The notes under the pieces were generated by a model, which was not told the origin of the DNA, did no database searches, and saw nothing but the letters and a program-made list of their open reading frames with translations. The position numbers and the translations under genes are program-made. Below, piece by piece: positions 5,965 to 6,789 of a stretch of DNA of 6,789 bases (position 1 is its first letter; each line of letters starts with the position of its first letter). Origin of the DNA: Candidatus Bathyarchaeota archaeon (GTDB lineage Archaea > Thermoproteota > Bathyarchaeia > Bathyarchaeales > Bathycorpusculaceae); contig DAOVFC010000031.1 of assembly GCA_030668645.1 (NCBI GenBank), positions 1-6,789 on the forward strand, written 5' to 3'.

Positions 5965-6408
5965 TTACCTATTCTGCGTTTTGGCAAGCGCGCGCACTGG
6001 CTTCAGCGTAGCCTGCGGAAAACGAGGCGCCATTTTATATTTAAGGTGGTTTGAAGCCCTAATTCTCACGAGGATTCCCCTGTTTGCCAACCTTGCAAGG
6101 TAAGTTGCCACTGTGCTTAGAGTTATCGGCTCTTTCAACTCGCGTTCATAGATAGACTGAACCTCTTTTGATGAGAACCAGACTACAGGAAAGTGCCGTT
6201 GAACAATCACGCGAACCTTGTCAAATTTAGAGAGTTCATTACTCGCAACGTTCATTCCAGGATTACCCCCGCTCGGCATCCCGCCCAACAGCTCCACCAA
6301 ATCCAGAAGGCGTAGAGCCTTCTCTCTGGTTACCTGACCCTCAAAGGCTACCGTGTATCGATTGCCTTCACCATCGAACACTTCAACACGAATTTTTCGA
6401 GCGGGCAT
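5965..6408 (-). CDS. Small winged-helix protein, putative transcription factor
   Basis: The protein is 147 residues from ATG 6408; a TTG two codons earlier (6414) is the other option, with AGGTG upstream of both. Residues 4-24 (KIRVEVFDGEGNRYTVAFEG) look like a beta-hairpin, 27-42 an amphipathic helix, and 42-52 a glycine-rich linker (GGMPSGGNPGM). Residues 60-127 form a winged helix: KFDKVRVIVQRHF, then WFSSKEVQSIYEREL, the recognition helix ITLSTVATYLARLANRGIL, and a basic wing (VRIRASNHLKYKM). The N-terminal hairpin may be a dimerisation or ligand part. I do not recognise a named family. It points the same way as nurA–herA but is separated by 166 bases and a hairpin, so it is probably transcribed separately. 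An inverted repeat in its leader hints at autoregulation. Confidence 0.78.
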   Translation of the reverse strand: MPARKIRVEVFDGEGNRYTVAFEGQVTREKALRLLDLVELLGGMPSGGNPGMNVASNELSKFDKVRVIVQRHFPVVWFSSKEVQSIYERELKEPITLSTVATYLARLANRGILVRIRASNHLKYKMAPRFPQATLKPVRALAKTQNR

Positions 6409-6421
6409 CCACAACGTGCAC

Positions 6422-6469
6422 CTATAACTTGAACAAACGTTTCACAACTTTGCAGTTCACAAGTTATAG
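6422..6469. repeat. Inverted repeat in the leader of the small winged-helix gene
   Basis: CTATAACTTG (6422-6431) and CAAGTTATAG (6460-6469) are perfect 10-base inverted copies, with AAACGTTT (6435-6442) between them. A further AAGTTATGG directly follows the right arm as a tandem variant (6470-6478). The right arm contains a TATA-like word on the minus strand about 55 bases from ATG 6408, so a bound regulator would cover the promoter. Confidence 0.55.
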
Positions 6470-6614
6470 AAGTTATGGTGAAAAAAAGAAAACGTTAGTC
6501 TTGATTAAGAGGTGGAAAACGGAAAATAACGTGAATTTCCAGCGTTTTTCTTATTACAAACTTCACAGCCTTCTTTAACAGTAAGAAAAGACTAAACCAC
6601 TAACGGTTCACTAT

Positions 6615-6638
6615 CTCCAGTGGAAGAGAAGGGGTGAC
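6615..6638 (+). other. Origin recognition box-like element
   Basis: The dyad CTCCAGTGGAA (6615-6625; TCCA-G-TGGA at its core) is followed after a 4-base gap by AAGGGGTGAC (6629-6638). A short dyad plus a downstream G-string ending in GGGGT is the layout of the archaeal Orc1/Cdc6 origin recognition box as I recall it. The G-string side faces the AT-rich run to the right. Only one clear copy is in the window; a much weaker resemblance, AGTGCGAGGGATAGGGG, lies at 6745-6761. No orc1/cdc6 gene is visible here. Confidence 0.4.
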
Positions 6639-6789
6639 TTGTTCACAGAAAAGAGGCATAAAAAAGTTAATTTAAGTAAAAAGGCGATTGAAAAAGACAC
6701 ATTAGAAAATCAATTTCACAAGCCTTTCACAAAATGTAAAAGAGAGTGCGAGGGATAGGGGCTTAACCTGTGGGGTTTGAAGGAAAGTA

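Larger units (their letters stand above)
6409..6789. other. AT-rich intergenic region, possible origin or control region
   Basis: I see no convincing gene in these 381 bases. The best frame, TTG 6639 to 6758, would give a 39-residue Lys-rich peptide with poor start spacing. The region holds the inverted repeat above, six TTCACA words (6441, 6456, 6562, 6642, 6715, 6726), an ORB-like element and an AT-rich run at about 6655-6720. It continues beyond the right edge. Confidence 0.5.

Noticed and set aside
6639..6758. Possible 39-residue Lys-rich small protein from TTG with GGGGTGA upstream
   Set aside because: Only one base separates the G-run from the TTG, composition follows the AT-rich background, and the G-run is better explained by the ORB-like element.

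Overview
The window looks archaeal. It holds an overlapping nurA–herA pair (a DNA-end-processing nuclease and its hexameric ATPase), Shine-Dalgarno sites of the GAGG/GAGGT type with TTG starts, several small winged-helix proteins, and a pattern resembling an archaeal origin recognition box. Moderate GC and the gene content suggest a mesophilic TACK-group archaeon, perhaps Bathyarchaeia. That assignment is a guess from gene style; no rRNA or other phylogenetic marker is present.

Layout. Positions 2-445 (+) are the C-terminal half of a nitrilase-superfamily C-N hydrolase that enters from the left edge. It converges on a complete class I/II PLP aminotransferase (465-1637, -). Across a 150-base divergent promoter region lies a helical 158-residue protein of unknown function (1788-2264, +). 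Positions 2265-2589 hold no gene, but the right part is dense in direct and inverted repeats and looks like a control region. Next comes a membrane-anchored coiled-coil winged-helix protein (2590-3303, +). Its stop lies four bases from that of herA, which is transcribed towards it.

The minus-strand block 5798-3308 is nurA followed by herA. The two overlap by 8 bases and are almost certainly co-translated. They would act together as a DNA-end resection machine, with HerA as the translocating ring and NurA as the nuclease. The usual partners mre11 and rad50 are not between or beside them here, and both proteins differ from the familiar signatures at some positions. Upstream is a separate small winged-helix gene (5965-6408, -) with an inverted repeat in its leader. 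The last 375 bases are AT-rich and apparently non-coding. They contain an ORB-like dyad plus G-string and a cluster of TTCACA words, so they could be a replication origin or a regulator-binding region.

The most promising items are the ORB-like, AT-rich right end, the compact nurA–herA module with an odd nurA start, and the repeat-rich control region ahead of the membrane-tethered winged-helix gene.
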